Virus record (IMG/VR): IMGVR_UViG_3300044712_000991 | Location: 1-64,000 of that record | Direction: 5' to 3' (one strand) | Source: a virus | DNA: 64,000 nucleotides | Shown: positions 34,903 through 43,972 of the stretch, piece by piece | Layout: every line of letters begins with the position of its first letter | How positions within the stretch are numbered: position 1 is the first letter of the stretch | The notes under the pieces: model-generated | What the model was told of the DNA's origin: nothing | The model's database searches: none | The model's input: only the letters and a program-made list of their open reading frames with translations | Translations under genes and position numbers: made by a program

Positions 34903-36065
34903 GCGTCTCGATCTTTCTTCTTGAGCAGAAACAGTGGATTGATGTACTTGAACTTCAACCGGCCGAACCGACCGAGAGGCTTGTCTGACAGCCCCACGAA
35001 GACCGCGCCCTCCGCAGGTGAGTGGTTCGGATACTCCAAGTGGTTCACCGAATCCATGTCGAACAGCCGTAAGGTCATCTTCCGCTGGATCACGGGCACC
35101 GTTGGCACCTCGTGACGCTCCATGAGCGACAAGAACTGATCGTACGGGAGATACCGACCGACCGCGCCCGTCATGACGTACACATCAAAGGCGAAAAATT
35201 GACGCCCCCGCATACCCATCGGGTTGGACTGGATGCCCTCCCCCGCAATCTCACCCTGTATGGCAACCCTCTCCACGCCCAACTCTTCACTCAATTTGTA
35301 CGCAAGCCATATGAGCCCATTTTCCTTGGCCGTACGCCAGTAGATGTTGGTCGCAAAACCGAACTGCTTCTCTTCTTCCCGCGAGTTACCGTTCACCACC
35401 GTATCCGGTGGCTTCAGTTCCTGATTGCGAGAGCACACTCCGACCTCATCACCCTTCCGAGTGGAATCGTAGAAGACCGTCAGGGATGTCCCATCGATCT
35501 TCATGCTCATCACGAACTCCTCATCAAGAAGAGGTTCGAGCAAGGTCTTCACGTTCTGATAGCGCTCGGCATCCGTTTTGGGACACCAATCGGGGTACAG
35601 CCCCTTGGCATCCGCCGAGAACACGGCCTCCTGCGGGGGTTCGTACTTCGTGACCCCGAGGTACTCCGCAAAATCGAGCCCAGGGACGAACAACTTCGAG
35701 GGCGGGTCGATGACCAACCCCTGTGAGATGACCCCGCGCAGACGAATCGTCCGAATACGGGCGATGGGGCGCTGCGCGAGGACAGTAAACTCACCCTTGG
35801 CTTCATCCTCGGGAGTGGCAAAGAACGGGGGCACACGGACTGTCCGCATCTTCGCCTGTTTGGTCAGGAACTCGAACTCCTTGCGGGAACAGTCCACCAT
35901 GGCATCCACTGGGATGTACACCACATGCTGCCCCACCATGCGCTTTCCCCGCACATCCTGGCAAACCCACCCGACCTCCTCGAAGGTGAGAATGTCGAGA
36001 TTATCGGAATTGGGGTTCGGTTCAACAGTCTTGATGGTGACTACAGGGCACTCGAACAGACTCAT
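34899..36065 (-). CDS. RNA ligase, Rnl5/DRB0094-like
   Basis: 388 residues from the ATG at 36065 (AAAGGAT upstream). Nucleotidyltransferase motifs: KIDG (Lys189, adenylated), AIQGEIAGEG (motif IIIa region), EGAVFVG (motif IV) and LKFKYIN (motif V). The N-terminal 60 residues look like the OB-type domain found in the Deinococcus DRB0094 ligase group (PNSDNLDI ... GQHVVYIPVDA). Seals nicked RNA, often to repair host-cleaved tRNAs. No tRNA gene is present in the window. Confidence 0.8.
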   Translation of the reverse strand: MSLFECPVVTIKTVEPNPNSDNLDILTFEEVGWVCQDVRGKRMVGQHVVYIPVDAMVDCSRKEFEFLTKQAKMRTVRVPPFFATPEDEAKGEFTVLAQRPIARIRTIRLRGVISQGLVIDPPSKLFVPGLDFAEYLGVTKYEPPQEAVFSADAKGLYPDWCPKTDAERYQNVKTLLEPLLDEEFVMSMKIDGTSLTVFYDSTRKGDEVGVCSRNQELKPPDTVVNGNSREEEKQFGFATNIYWRTAKENGLIWLAYKLSEELGVERVAIQGEIAGEGIQSNPMGMRGRQFFAFDVYVMTGAVGRYLPYDQFLSLMERHEVPTVPVIQRKMTLRLFDMDSVNHLEYPNHSPAEGAVFVGLSDKPLGRFGRLKFKYINPLFLLKKKDRDA

Positions 36066-36069
36066 GGTG

Positions 36070-36294
36070 TTATCCTTTCTTTGGGGTATGTTTGGAACAC
36101 AGCCCGAATTTTGTAACACTTGCGTAGATGGCGACTGAATCACCCTGTTGATAGGTGGTCAAGCAGAAAAGACCTTCCATGTCCTGACCTAGATCGGCAC
36201 ATGTGCCACAGCACGGTGCCCCATCGTGATACCCACGCTCATCCCGCTTCTTATCCGCGAGGTCTTGCAAGTGTTGTAATCGAGCCTTGTCCAT
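36070..36294 (-). CDS. Small Cys-rich, probably zinc-binding protein
   Basis: 74 residues. CCGTC, FCLTT and LCSKH supply Cys/His ligands for a small zinc fold. No SD upstream; the -10 of a strong promoter ends 8 bases before the ATG, so the mRNA would be leaderless or nearly so. It ends 4 bases before the RNA ligase start and is the first gene of that unit. Confidence 0.6.
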   Translation of the reverse strand: MDKARLQHLQDLADKKRDERGYHDGAPCCGTCADLGQDMEGLFCLTTYQQGDSVAIYASVTKFGLCSKHTPKKG

Positions 36295-36302
36295 ACTGCC
36301 CC

Positions 36303-36331
36303 AATATACAAACTCTTTCGGGAAAAGTCAA
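36303..36331 (-). promoter_or_regulatory. Sigma70-type promoter TTGACT-17-TATATT
   Basis: Minus-strand TTGACT (36331-36326), 17-base spacer, TATATT (36308-36303), just after the DNA polymerase stop. The -10 sits 8 bases from the start at 36294. It would start the RNA ligase, primase and RecA unit. Confidence 0.65.
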
Positions 36332-36332
36332 A

Positions 36333-38594
36333 TCAGTTCATGCTCATGTTCAAAATAGCCACATCCGCTACAAGAGGATGGTGATCCTCGGTAAAATGCA
36401 CCTCTTCGAGCTTACCCCACACCCGACCGACCTTGACCTCACAGTCCAGACGAACATTGATCCACTCGGTCTTACGGAGCATCTCCGTGTGTATGAGTTC
36501 TAGCATCTCCTCCAACTCATTGGGCTTCACAGAGTAAATGAGGGAGTCATACACGGTGAGGACCATGCGCGACTTCAACCTCCTCCTCACAATCTCCTTG
36601 TCAATCCGTACGGCGGCCAAGAAATTCGTGTCGGATGCCCCTCCCTGGATAGGGGAGTTCACAGCCTGTCGTTCAGCCTTGGCCTTGATGCCCCGGATGA
36701 CCCGCACCGCCTCCTCGTGGTTCTCCTTCATCTGCGTAAGGTCTACCACCTCTACATCTTCAGCATCATCATCCTCCCACTGGCTGTCGTTGTACTCTCC
36801 CAACTCCCTGTCGAGCGTGGCTTTCATCCGCAGGATGTCCTTATCCGCCGAGACCAAGATGGGCAGGCGGCGCTTACGCCCGTAGAGGTTCGTGACCACT
36901 CCTGTCTGTTTGGCGAGATTGGTAGTCTTCGCCAACCACTTCTGTGCGGTCGGGTACCTCCCGAAGAAGAGGTTCACAATCTGACGCGCCTCGTTCAGAG
37001 TGATACCCAGGCTGTCCGCAATGGACTTCGCGCCACGACCGTACATCATACCGAACACCACGGTCTTCGCGATATTGCGCTCTTCCTTCGTTACATCCTT
37101 CGTCCACTCCTTGAACTGCTCGTACGTGATCTCCCCCATGGGGATGATGAGCCCCTTACCCATCGCGGCAGTGATTTTGTGGATATCCAACCCCGCGTTG
37201 ATGTCCTTCACCATCTGCTCATCGTTGGAATACGAGGCCCAGATACGGAACTCAATCTGCGACAAATCAGCCTCCACCAACCAGTCGCCTTGGTCGGCAA
37301 TGAACTGATACTTGATCTCAGCCTTCCGGCGGGGGATGTTGTTCAAGTTCGGTTGGAACGAAGAGGGTCTCCCCGTGACAGTCCTGAACAACGGGTAGTT
37401 CGACCGAATCTTACCATCCTCGTGGATGAAGTACGACAGACCATCCACAAATGTACCGTTGAGATACACGAGATTGCGGTAGTCCATAATCTGCTGCGCC
37501 ACTGGCAGGGTCTTCGCGTACTCCGCAAGGACAGTCTTGTCCATCGAGGCCGCTGCAACCTTGGTCTTCTTATTGGGCTTCCCCCACTTGAGTTCGGGCA
37601 TATGAAACTGCCCGAGCATGAGTTCCGAGAGATACTGCGCACTCAGACGAAACTCCCACTTATCTCGATGCTTGGTCACGAAGTCCTCTTGGGTCAAGGA
37701 CTTCCTGTTCTTCTTCTTCCCCGCCCACTCCGCCCTCAGGAGGTTCTTCCGAGCCTCCTCCACAGCCTGAATCTCGGGTACCGCGTGCAAGGCGTTCCAC
37801 GCTTCTGCGATCTTCTGCTTGTACTCCTCCCGCAGTTGAGCGTTGTACGCGATGTCCACCATGACCCCGCTGTACTCGACCTTCGCGAGCACCTTCTGCG
37901 TGGGCATTTGAATGTTATGCAAGACCCACAGCAGATGCTCCTTCTCCAGGAGGGGGTACATCACCTTGTGCGCCCTTAGAGTGGCATCCGCATCCATACA
38001 GGCATACTCGTAGAGCATCTGGCGAGGTATCTTCGCGTACGACCCAACTTCGATAATGATGAGTTCTTTCCGCTCAGCATCCCGTACCTTCATCCACCCC
38101 TCTTTGCCCTGTACCCGGCACATCCTCGGGTTCGCCTCCGGATTGCCCTCCACATACGCATCCAGTTCGTCGTGGTATCCACCCATATCCGTGTAGCGCT
38201 TGGCGATGAACTCCAAACCGTGTCGCTGGTTCTCATCCAACAGATGGTCTTCGAGAATGGTATCCGAGTACCAGTTGGCGAGTCGTACCTTGTTCGCCCA
38301 CAAGAACTTGATATCGAACACACCGTTCTGCGTGATCTTCCTCGATCCATTCAAAAAGACCGGCCGCAACGCATTCCACGCCTCCCGCCGCTCCTCGGGA
38401 GAAAGTTCATCGAACACAAGGCACGCACCCATCCCGTGAGCCCACGAGAAACTCGCGCAAATGATCTGGTCCTTGAGGAACCTCGTACCCGTGGTCTCCA
38501 AGTCATACGACCATTCGGGAAAGTGGTTCAACTGCTTGACCAGCCACTGAATCTGCTGCGGTGTACGGCAAATGAAGAACCGTGTGTGTGCCAT
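36333..38594 (-). CDS. Family A DNA polymerase with 3'-5' exonuclease
   Basis: 753 residues. Exonuclease motifs YDLETTG (Asp31, Glu33), NGVFDIKFL and YACMDADAT come first; then the polymerase motifs A (EADLSQIEFRIW), B (RNIAKTVVFGMMYGRG) and C (LTVYDSLIYSV). Motif C usually reads VHDE; here His and Glu are Tyr and Ser but the metal-binding Asp is kept. The 5'-3' exonuclease domain of cellular Pol I is absent, as in phage replicative enzymes. It copies the phage genome with the DnaB-like helicase and split primase. Confidence 0.93.
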   Translation of the reverse strand: MAHTRFFICRTPQQIQWLVKQLNHFPEWSYDLETTGTRFLKDQIICASFSWAHGMGACLVFDELSPEERREAWNALRPVFLNGSRKITQNGVFDIKFLWANKVRLANWYSDTILEDHLLDENQRHGLEFIAKRYTDMGGYHDELDAYVEGNPEANPRMCRVQGKEGWMKVRDAERKELIIIEVGSYAKIPRQMLYEYACMDADATLRAHKVMYPLLEKEHLLWVLHNIQMPTQKVLAKVEYSGVMVDIAYNAQLREEYKQKIAEAWNALHAVPEIQAVEEARKNLLRAEWAGKKKNRKSLTQEDFVTKHRDKWEFRLSAQYLSELMLGQFHMPELKWGKPNKKTKVAAASMDKTVLAEYAKTLPVAQQIMDYRNLVYLNGTFVDGLSYFIHEDGKIRSNYPLFRTVTGRPSSFQPNLNNIPRRKAEIKYQFIADQGDWLVEADLSQIEFRIWASYSNDEQMVKDINAGLDIHKITAAMGKGLIIPMGEITYEQFKEWTKDVTKEERNIAKTVVFGMMYGRGAKSIADSLGITLNEARQIVNLFFGRYPTAQKWLAKTTNLAKQTGVVTNLYGRKRRLPILVSADKDILRMKATLDRELGEYNDSQWEDDDAEDVEVVDLTQMKENHEEAVRVIRGIKAKAERQAVNSPIQGGASDTNFLAAVRIDKEIVRRRLKSRMVLTVYDSLIYSVKPNELEEMLELIHTEMLRKTEWINVRLDCEVKVGRVWGKLEEVHFTEDHHPLVADVAILNMSMN

Positions 38595-38602
38595 GGTTGT
38601 GC

Positions 38603-39451
38603 TTACTTCCCTTCGATAACGGTGGAGGGCACGCTGACAATAAGAGCGAACGCCCGAGGATCACCAACCCCCAGAGTGCTCGACCCGTTTTCATGCACGG
38701 TGCCAATGGGGATGGGAGTAAATGCGTGACGTTCACACAACGCGTTCACCCAGAACACCCCATCCGTGAGTTTGTTGCACCGCGAAGTCTCGGGCGTGTA
38801 ATGACGATGCCCGTAGATGACCATTCTGACAGACTTCGCTGCCAGAATCTTCTCCGTGAGTTCGTTGGGGCTCCCATCGTGGTTGAACGGAGGAATGTGC
38901 GACACGAGCACATCGGGAGACAGCGCGAGCGCCGTGTCCAGCCTCCGCGAGTACTTCTCCCACGACCGTGGGGTGACCTCGCCCTCCTTGTGACCTGGTG
39001 GAAGCAGATTAGCGGGGAACTCCCCCTCCATCGTCTGCGGAATGAACCTCTCCGTTCCCCGCGTGGCCGCCACGGTCAACCCCCGGTATCCGATAGTGAA
39101 GAGTTCCTGGTGGTCGGCAAAGTAAGTATTGTCCAACCCATTATCAAGCGCCCAGTTGGACATGAATGCCGCGCCCTTCTTACCCCAGTAATAGTCGTGA
39201 TTGCCGATGGTGTGCACAATCTTCACCCCGAGCGAATCCAACCACTTGAAGTCCGCAAGCGCCTCATCCCGACCAATCGCCCACGACGTGTCTCCCGCGT
39301 TGATGACCACCGAGTTGGGAGGTAGACTCCGAAAACCCTGCTCAATACGCTCCATCCACTGAGCGTACTGCTCCCCGAAGACCACCATGTCCTTAAACGG
39401 TGGCCGACCAGAGAGATGCAGATCGGAGATAGCAAACACGTTGGTTGTCAT
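38603..39451 (-). CDS. Calcineurin-like metallophosphoesterase
   Basis: 282 residues; ATG overlaps the upstream stop as ATGA. Motifs: ISDLHLSG, NAGDTSW, IGNHDYYWG, VSHIPPF and YGHRHY, a complete dimetal site. It resembles small cytosolic phosphohydrolases of the 3',5'-cyclic nucleotide / YkuE-like group. The DNA polymerase lies 8 bases downstream. The substrate (cyclic nucleotide, phosphoprotein or nucleic acid) is not clear. Confidence 0.82.
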   Translation of the reverse strand: MTTNVFAISDLHLSGRPPFKDMVVFGEQYAQWMERIEQGFRSLPPNSVVINAGDTSWAIGRDEALADFKWLDSLGVKIVHTIGNHDYYWGKKGAAFMSNWALDNGLDNTYFADHQELFTIGYRGLTVAATRGTERFIPQTMEGEFPANLLPPGHKEGEVTPRSWEKYSRRLDTALALSPDVLVSHIPPFNHDGSPNELTEKILAAKSVRMVIYGHRHYTPETSRCNKLTDGVFWVNALCERHAFTPIPIGTVHENGSSTLGVGDPRAFALIVSVPSTVIEGK

Positions 39452-39990
39452 TTACGCGCCCTTTCGATTTTCGTTTTGATCTTCTTCAATTTGTTCATGT
39501 ACAGGCTTATGGTGGGGTTGGTGTACCCCGTTACCACGAGGTACCACGGAGAACTGTTGTCGTTCGCCTCTTCCTTCCACACCCCAAGGAAGAACACTAG
39601 ACCGTACGTGATCGTGGTACCCGTACGGGGGTCTGCGAGTTCGACATTCTGCTCATCCATGCCCGTGACGACCATATAGTGCCCACCACCATCTTCGAGC
39701 ACCACATGCACCATGGGGATGAGCCCCTTGCGAAGGAAGTCCTTCAGTTTCTGCTTCGTGCCCTTGGAACTCTCCTCATACTTGAACCCCAGGAGTTTCA
39801 GAGCGCGTATCAGATGATGCTCGTTCGTCCCATCCTGGGTCACACCCGTGAGCAGATTCAGTTCCCGCTGTGTCAGTTCCAGCCCATACTGATACAACAA
39901 GATAGTCCCCAACGCAGTGGGACCACAGTTGTACGAGAACTGTTGTTCGATAGCATGGACTTTGTAGCCCACGTATTCATCCGATGACAT
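39448..39990 (-). CDS. Stand-alone C39-like cysteine peptidase
   Basis: 180 residues from the ATG at 39990 (AAGGAG); the longer frame lies inside the primase zinc-protein gene. The triad of the C39 papain-like family is visible: Gln16 and Cys22 in QQFSYNCGPTALG, His in GHYMVVTG and Asp in LADPRTG. In bacteria C39 domains cleave double-glycine leaders and are fused to transporters; here the domain is alone with a short basic tail (KLKKIKTKIERARK). It may process a phage or host protein, or a toxin-like peptide. It is encoded in the replication block, which is odd. Confidence 0.7.
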   Translation of the reverse strand: MSSDEYVGYKVHAIEQQFSYNCGPTALGTILLYQYGLELTQRELNLLTGVTQDGTNEHHLIRALKLLGFKYEESSKGTKQKLKDFLRKGLIPMVHVVLEDGGGHYMVVTGMDEQNVELADPRTGTTITYGLVFFLGVWKEEANDNSSPWYLVVTGYTNPTISLYMNKLKKIKTKIERARK

Positions 39991-40522
39991 TGTGCTCTCC
40001 TTCCTCGATAATAGAGGCGGTAAACTGCTTGTACAGATTTTCATACACGTTCGTCGGGTGTGTCTCCTTGTCCCCGAGGACAAATATCAGCACCCGAATC
40101 CAACGGTTCACAAACTCCTGCGATAAGTTAACGTACGTCTTCAGGTCTCGCAAGATAAGACCTATGATGACATTCTTGGCCTTCTCATCCCCCACTATCG
40201 GGGCATCCTCATCCCGCCCCTTCGTAACCTCAGCGTACACCCGGAGAAACTCATGTTCCCGCGAACCCTCAAACAGCACGAAGTCGTTTGCAAGTAGTGC
40301 CTTGGCGATAGCGTAGGGCACCTTGTCCATACGCATCACGAACTGCTCTAGACCCCCACCTCCACAACCAGCGCGACAAACCCACACGCCTCGGTCGAGG
40401 TTCATGTCGAAGGATGGGTTGTGATCCTCATGGAAGGGACATAGACACCGCGCTTCCGACCCCATCTCCTCGGCTATCTTGAGCCCGTAGTGCTGCAAGA
40501 CACCCCTCGGTGATACTGGCAT
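39977..40522 (-). CDS. Primase zinc-binding (CHC2) protein, split from DnaG core
   Basis: 181 residues, RBS GGAGGAGG. CPFH (Cys28, His31), then Cys49 and Cys53 in VWVCRAGC with NPSF between them form the CHC2 zinc finger that reads the priming template in DnaG. The rest is helical and not DnaG-like. The TOPRIM core is a separate gene 6 kb downstream (33432-34229). It follows the helicase stop directly, so helicase and zinc protein are co-translated. Confidence 0.8.
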   Translation of the reverse strand: MPVSPRGVLQHYGLKIAEEMGSEARCLCPFHEDHNPSFDMNLDRGVWVCRAGCGGGGLEQFVMRMDKVPYAIAKALLANDFVLFEGSREHEFLRVYAEVTKGRDEDAPIVGDEKAKNVIIGLILRDLKTYVNLSQEFVNRWIRVLIFVLGDKETHPTNVYENLYKQFTASIIEEGEHNVIG

Positions 40523-42055
40523 CTAGTCCTCCTCCACAGGCTGACCATACACGCTATCATCGAACGGCTCGCCTATCTGCGCGTCCGCCACCGGATCGGC
40601 TGCATCGCTCTCCGCCGCATTCACGGGGTGTGTATCCGTCACCGAAATTGTGCCCTGGGGCAGTGGTGCGCTCTGTACAACCATAGGCATGGGTGCCGTT
40701 GGCGGAGCATCCTTCGCGAGCATCCCCGTGACATGCTTGTGGGACACGAGCCTCGCCATGTCCCCGATGTACCCCACCTGCCAGGAGGCGTACAACGATA
40801 TCTTCCTGTTCCTCGCCCCGTACCTGTTCTTCTGCACAAAAATATCGAATCCTGAGTCGCTATCCTCAGGGCGATGGATGTAGCAGATCACATGGCAATG
40901 GGGTGCCACATAATGTGACTGCCCAATGCTGTCGAGACCGAAATCCGACTCCTTCTTCTTCAACTTGCCCGACCGACTCTCCTGAAGAGATGTGATGAAA
41001 CTGCACCGATACTGCGCAAAAATCTGACGATACTCGGAGAACAGGTAGTTGTACCTCTCGGAGGTCGTTGTATACGGACGCACGGGGTACGCTTCATTTG
41101 AGTAGTCAAAGAACACCACATCCGGTACATGCCCGAACTTCGCGGCGTACATGTCGATCTCCCTGCGTAAGTCCGCAGATGTCGCTAGACCTGTCCAGTA
41201 CACGATGTACGGTAGCTTGTTCTCCGTGTGTATCTGCGTGCATACATCACGCAGTTTCGACTCCTCCATGGATGTCAGCGTGGAGCGCTGCAACTGTCCG
41301 AAGTCCACCATAGCCGCACGGCTCAAAAACAAGCTCACAATGGTGCGCAGAGAGTCCTCAATCGAGATGTAGAGCACTCGCTTGCCCATCATGGCCATGT
41401 TGTACGCGAGATTCACCTTCAACCGCGTTTTGCCCGAGCTCGTATCCCCGTAGATGAGGGTGATGTGTCCTGGGCGTGTACCACCGCCTGTCAACTGATC
41501 GAGTTCGTAGATACCGTACCGCACCCCCTCTTGGTACTTCTCTGGGTGGTCACGCCTATCCTGGTAGACCTCCCATACCTTGGTCGCCTCATCCCCTGCG
41601 AACGCTCGCTCAATCTCACTGTTCATCAGAGGGTGCTTCAGAGCGGAGAGTTTGTCCTGCATCTCCCGCACGATATCCATCTCACCCTTCTGCGCACCCA
41701 CACTCTCCACCATCTCCTTCGCGTGGTCCACAATCCGCCTACGGGCGTACAACGCCCACAGTTTGTCCACCGCAGGGCGATATCCACTTGCAGAGAGCTC
41801 GATGGTCGAGAGCCCCGAGAGGAACATGCGTACCTCTAGGTCGGCCTCAGGGAAATCCTCCAGATCGGCCAACCGTGGTGCCTGCCCCCACTGCTTGTAG
41901 AAGTTGTTCAGTACCTGCTGGGCCTTGCTGTGCAGGGCGTACTCAAAAATGTCGGGGCTCAGCGGATGGAAGTACTCGCCCCCATCCGTGATGTGGTACG
42001 CAAGAACCTTACGCTCTACTCCCTCATCATCGTAGATAATCGGGTCGGCGCTCAT
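40523..42055 (-). CDS. DnaB-like replicative helicase
   Basis: 510 residues; ATG overlaps the upstream stop as ATGA, RBS GAGGAT. RecA-fold ATPase: Walker A GDTSSGKT (203-210), ISIED acidic strand, Walker B DVVFFDYSNE and an arginine-rich QKNRYGARNRK loop typical of DnaB (normally 'KNRNGPTG'). The N-terminal 180 residues are helical as in the DnaB dimerisation domain. The C-terminal 90 residues are a Pro/acidic tail. Unwinds DNA ahead of the polymerase. Confidence 0.82.
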   Translation of the reverse strand: MSADPIIYDDEGVERKVLAYHITDGGEYFHPLSPDIFEYALHSKAQQVLNNFYKQWGQAPRLADLEDFPEADLEVRMFLSGLSTIELSASGYRPAVDKLWALYARRRIVDHAKEMVESVGAQKGEMDIVREMQDKLSALKHPLMNSEIERAFAGDEATKVWEVYQDRRDHPEKYQEGVRYGIYELDQLTGGGTRPGHITLIYGDTSSGKTRLKVNLAYNMAMMGKRVLYISIEDSLRTIVSLFLSRAAMVDFGQLQRSTLTSMEESKLRDVCTQIHTENKLPYIVYWTGLATSADLRREIDMYAAKFGHVPDVVFFDYSNEAYPVRPYTTTSERYNYLFSEYRQIFAQYRCSFITSLQESRSGKLKKKESDFGLDSIGQSHYVAPHCHVICYIHRPEDSDSGFDIFVQKNRYGARNRKISLYASWQVGYIGDMARLVSHKHVTGMLAKDAPPTAPMPMVVQSAPLPQGTISVTDTHPVNAAESDAADPVADAQIGEPFDDSVYGQPVEED

Positions 42056-42456
42056 GCATCCTCAGAAAATAGGGTTGCGGAGGAACTGATGCGACCCCGA
42101 AGGGCCTGTTCCTCGCTGTCTGTCATTGGAGTAACCACATGTGGGCTGTTCTTCTTCAACAGCCTCATGTAGAGTTGATGCACATCAGGATTAACAACAC
42201 ACAGAAAATTCACATGGGTCTTGCCACACAGAAAATCGGGTGAAAACACCCAGTCAACGAAGTCCTTGTACTCCGCGTTGCTCAGATGGAGCTTGTTCAT
42301 AAACCGCTTGATGTGGGTACTATAGATGGCCCAGTCACGCGATACGTACACCATATGTACACCCGATATCTCCTCCAATTTCCGCATATAGTGCGCTGCG
42401 AAGTCCTTGGAGTTCCACTTTTCAACTGGTTCGCGGGTCATGATTACGACCGCCAT
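42052..42456 (-). CDS. Hypothetical protein next to the helicase
   Basis: 134 residues from ATG 42456 (GAGGAT upstream); coupled to the helicase by ATGA. Helical with many aromatic residues (FAAHYMRKLEEISG, YKDFVDWVFSPDFL). Its place directly before a DnaB-like helicase and its size would suit a helicase loader, but there is no sequence signature to prove it. Confidence 0.6.
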   Translation of the reverse strand: MAVVIMTREPVEKWNSKDFAAHYMRKLEEISGVHMVYVSRDWAIYSTHIKRFMNKLHLSNAEYKDFVDWVFSPDFLCGKTHVNFLCVVNPDVHQLYMRLLKKNSPHVVTPMTDSEEQALRGRISSSATLFSEDA

Positions 42457-42463
42457 ACAATCC

Positions 42464-43972
42464 TCACTTGAATGATTTCCGCACATCCTCCAACGTCCAC
42501 TTACCCACGTTTATTTCATGAATATCAAATCGAGGCTCACTCCGGTACTGCTTCTCCCGGAACTTGCTGTGAGACATAAGATACATCTCTTTGTGACCAA
42601 AGTCAATTAGCCCCCCGTAGGTCTTCTTCGGATCATCGGGGTTGGGCGTGATAGACCGAAGCCTCTGGAAGGTGTCCACGGGGCTCATGCCACCCGCCGC
42701 GTTGATAACAAAGTGAAGCCCCGCGATATCCACCCCCTCGTCCCACAGGGTAGAAATAACACACTTCACCCTCCCGGCATTCAGCGCGGCCTTCACCTGA
42801 TTTCTTTCCTCCAGAGAGGCCTCACCGTACAGCCGTATAGCGTGTGTGCGCTTGATGTACTTCGCAATCTCATTCCCGTGGGTCTTCTTATCGACCACGA
42901 TGAGCACGGTCATCCCCTGGAGATTCAGTTTCTCCGCGATACGGGCTATCAGGGTGTTCCTGAACTCGTTCTGGGATATAGCCTCCCGATAGATGGTCTG
43001 ATAGGAGGCCGCTGAGTACTTCACACGGGGGAGTTTGTAGATGTAAATCTTGGGAGGCAGAAGCCATCCCTGCTCAATCAGAAAACTGTAGGACACCCCG
43101 TAGATGATCTCCCCGAGTTCGGCCTCAATCTGCATATCCTCAGGACGACCATAGTTGGGGGTCGCGCTCAGACCGAACATGACCTGGGCGTGTCTGAATT
43201 TTCGAAAAACCGTGGATGCTATGGACGACTGTGCGTGGTGACACTCATCGTAGATGACTGTCTGCACAGTATCGACATACCTCTGAAGTTCCGCACGTTG
43301 GGCGTTCGTGACCTCATTGTCGCTACCGATCTTCTTGTACGCGTTGCCCTGCGACTCCCGCTTGGCCTTCCGGCGGTTCTTGTACTCAATCTCGTACGCA
43401 GAGACCGCAGACTGCACGGTCATGATGGTCACATCCCCGAGATCGAACTCTCCATCACCCACGAGCCCAATGTGCGCCCCTGGGATGAACTTCTCGAAGA
43501 CCTTGCGTGTCTGACTCGCGATGTCGATACTGTTGCACATGAACACCGCAGGAAACAAACGCGACTGATCGAGGAAAGCACACGCAATCATCGTCTTGCC
43601 ACTTCGCGGAGGAGACTGCACAATACCCCGTAGACGTTGGAACATCGTGCTCACACCTTCTTCTTGGTGTGGGCGAAGTTCGTACGCACCACGCTGCTCC
43701 CTGCGCTCAATCTCGGGAAACCCCAGAAACCGCAGTTCCTGTCCGTGACTCTCAAGAAATCGGATGACCTTTGAGGTCAGTCCCGACTTGAAACTGCGGG
43801 TCTTCATGGAATAGAAGTGCTGTTTACCATCCCATTCATTGGAGGCCACCCTAGGACTAAAAAACGCACCCGATGCCTCGTACGAAAGGTGTTCTTCAAG
43901 TGCGATTTCCAGCTCGCTAGGTATGTCACCCAACAAGTGTGTCCGGAGAGGGGAATATCGGATAGTGATCAT
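42464..43972 (-). CDS. SF2 helicase, UvsW-like
   Basis: 502 residues from the ATG at 43972 (ATGA overlap). Motif I SPPRSGKT (120-127), motif II YDECHH, motif III GLSATP, and motif VI-like QRLRSI with an upstream ISTLWDEGVDI. An N-terminal extension of about 95 residues with EWDGK/HFYS resembles the double-stranded-DNA-reading domain of T4 UvsW. UvsW-type enzymes unwind branched DNA and R-loops and switch replication mode. The neighbours fit. Confidence 0.82.
   Translation of the reverse strand: MITIRYSPLRTHLLGDIPSELEIALEEHLSYEASGAFFSPRVASNEWDGKQHFYSMKTRSFKSGLTSKVIRFLESHGQELRFLGFPEIERREQRGAYELRPHQEEGVSTMFQRLRGIVQSPPRSGKTMIACAFLDQSRLFPAVFMCNSIDIASQTRKVFEKFIPGAHIGLVGDGEFDLGDVTIMTVQSAVSAYEIEYKNRRKAKRESQGNAYKKIGSDNEVTNAQRAELQRYVDTVQTVIYDECHHAQSSIASTVFRKFRHAQVMFGLSATPNYGRPEDMQIEAELGEIIYGVSYSFLIEQGWLLPPKIYIYKLPRVKYSAASYQTIYREAISQNEFRNTLIARIAEKLNLQGMTVLIVVDKKTHGNEIAKYIKRTHAIRLYGEASLEERNQVKAALNAGRVKCVISTLWDEGVDIAGLHFVINAAGGMSPVDTFQRLRSITPNPDDPKKTYGGLIDFGHKEMYLMSHSKFREKQYRSEPRFDIHEINVGKWTLEDVRKSFK

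Noticed and set aside
36717-37979. 420-codon plus-strand frame
   Set aside because: Antisense shadow of the DNA polymerase; caused by codon bias of the minus-strand gene.
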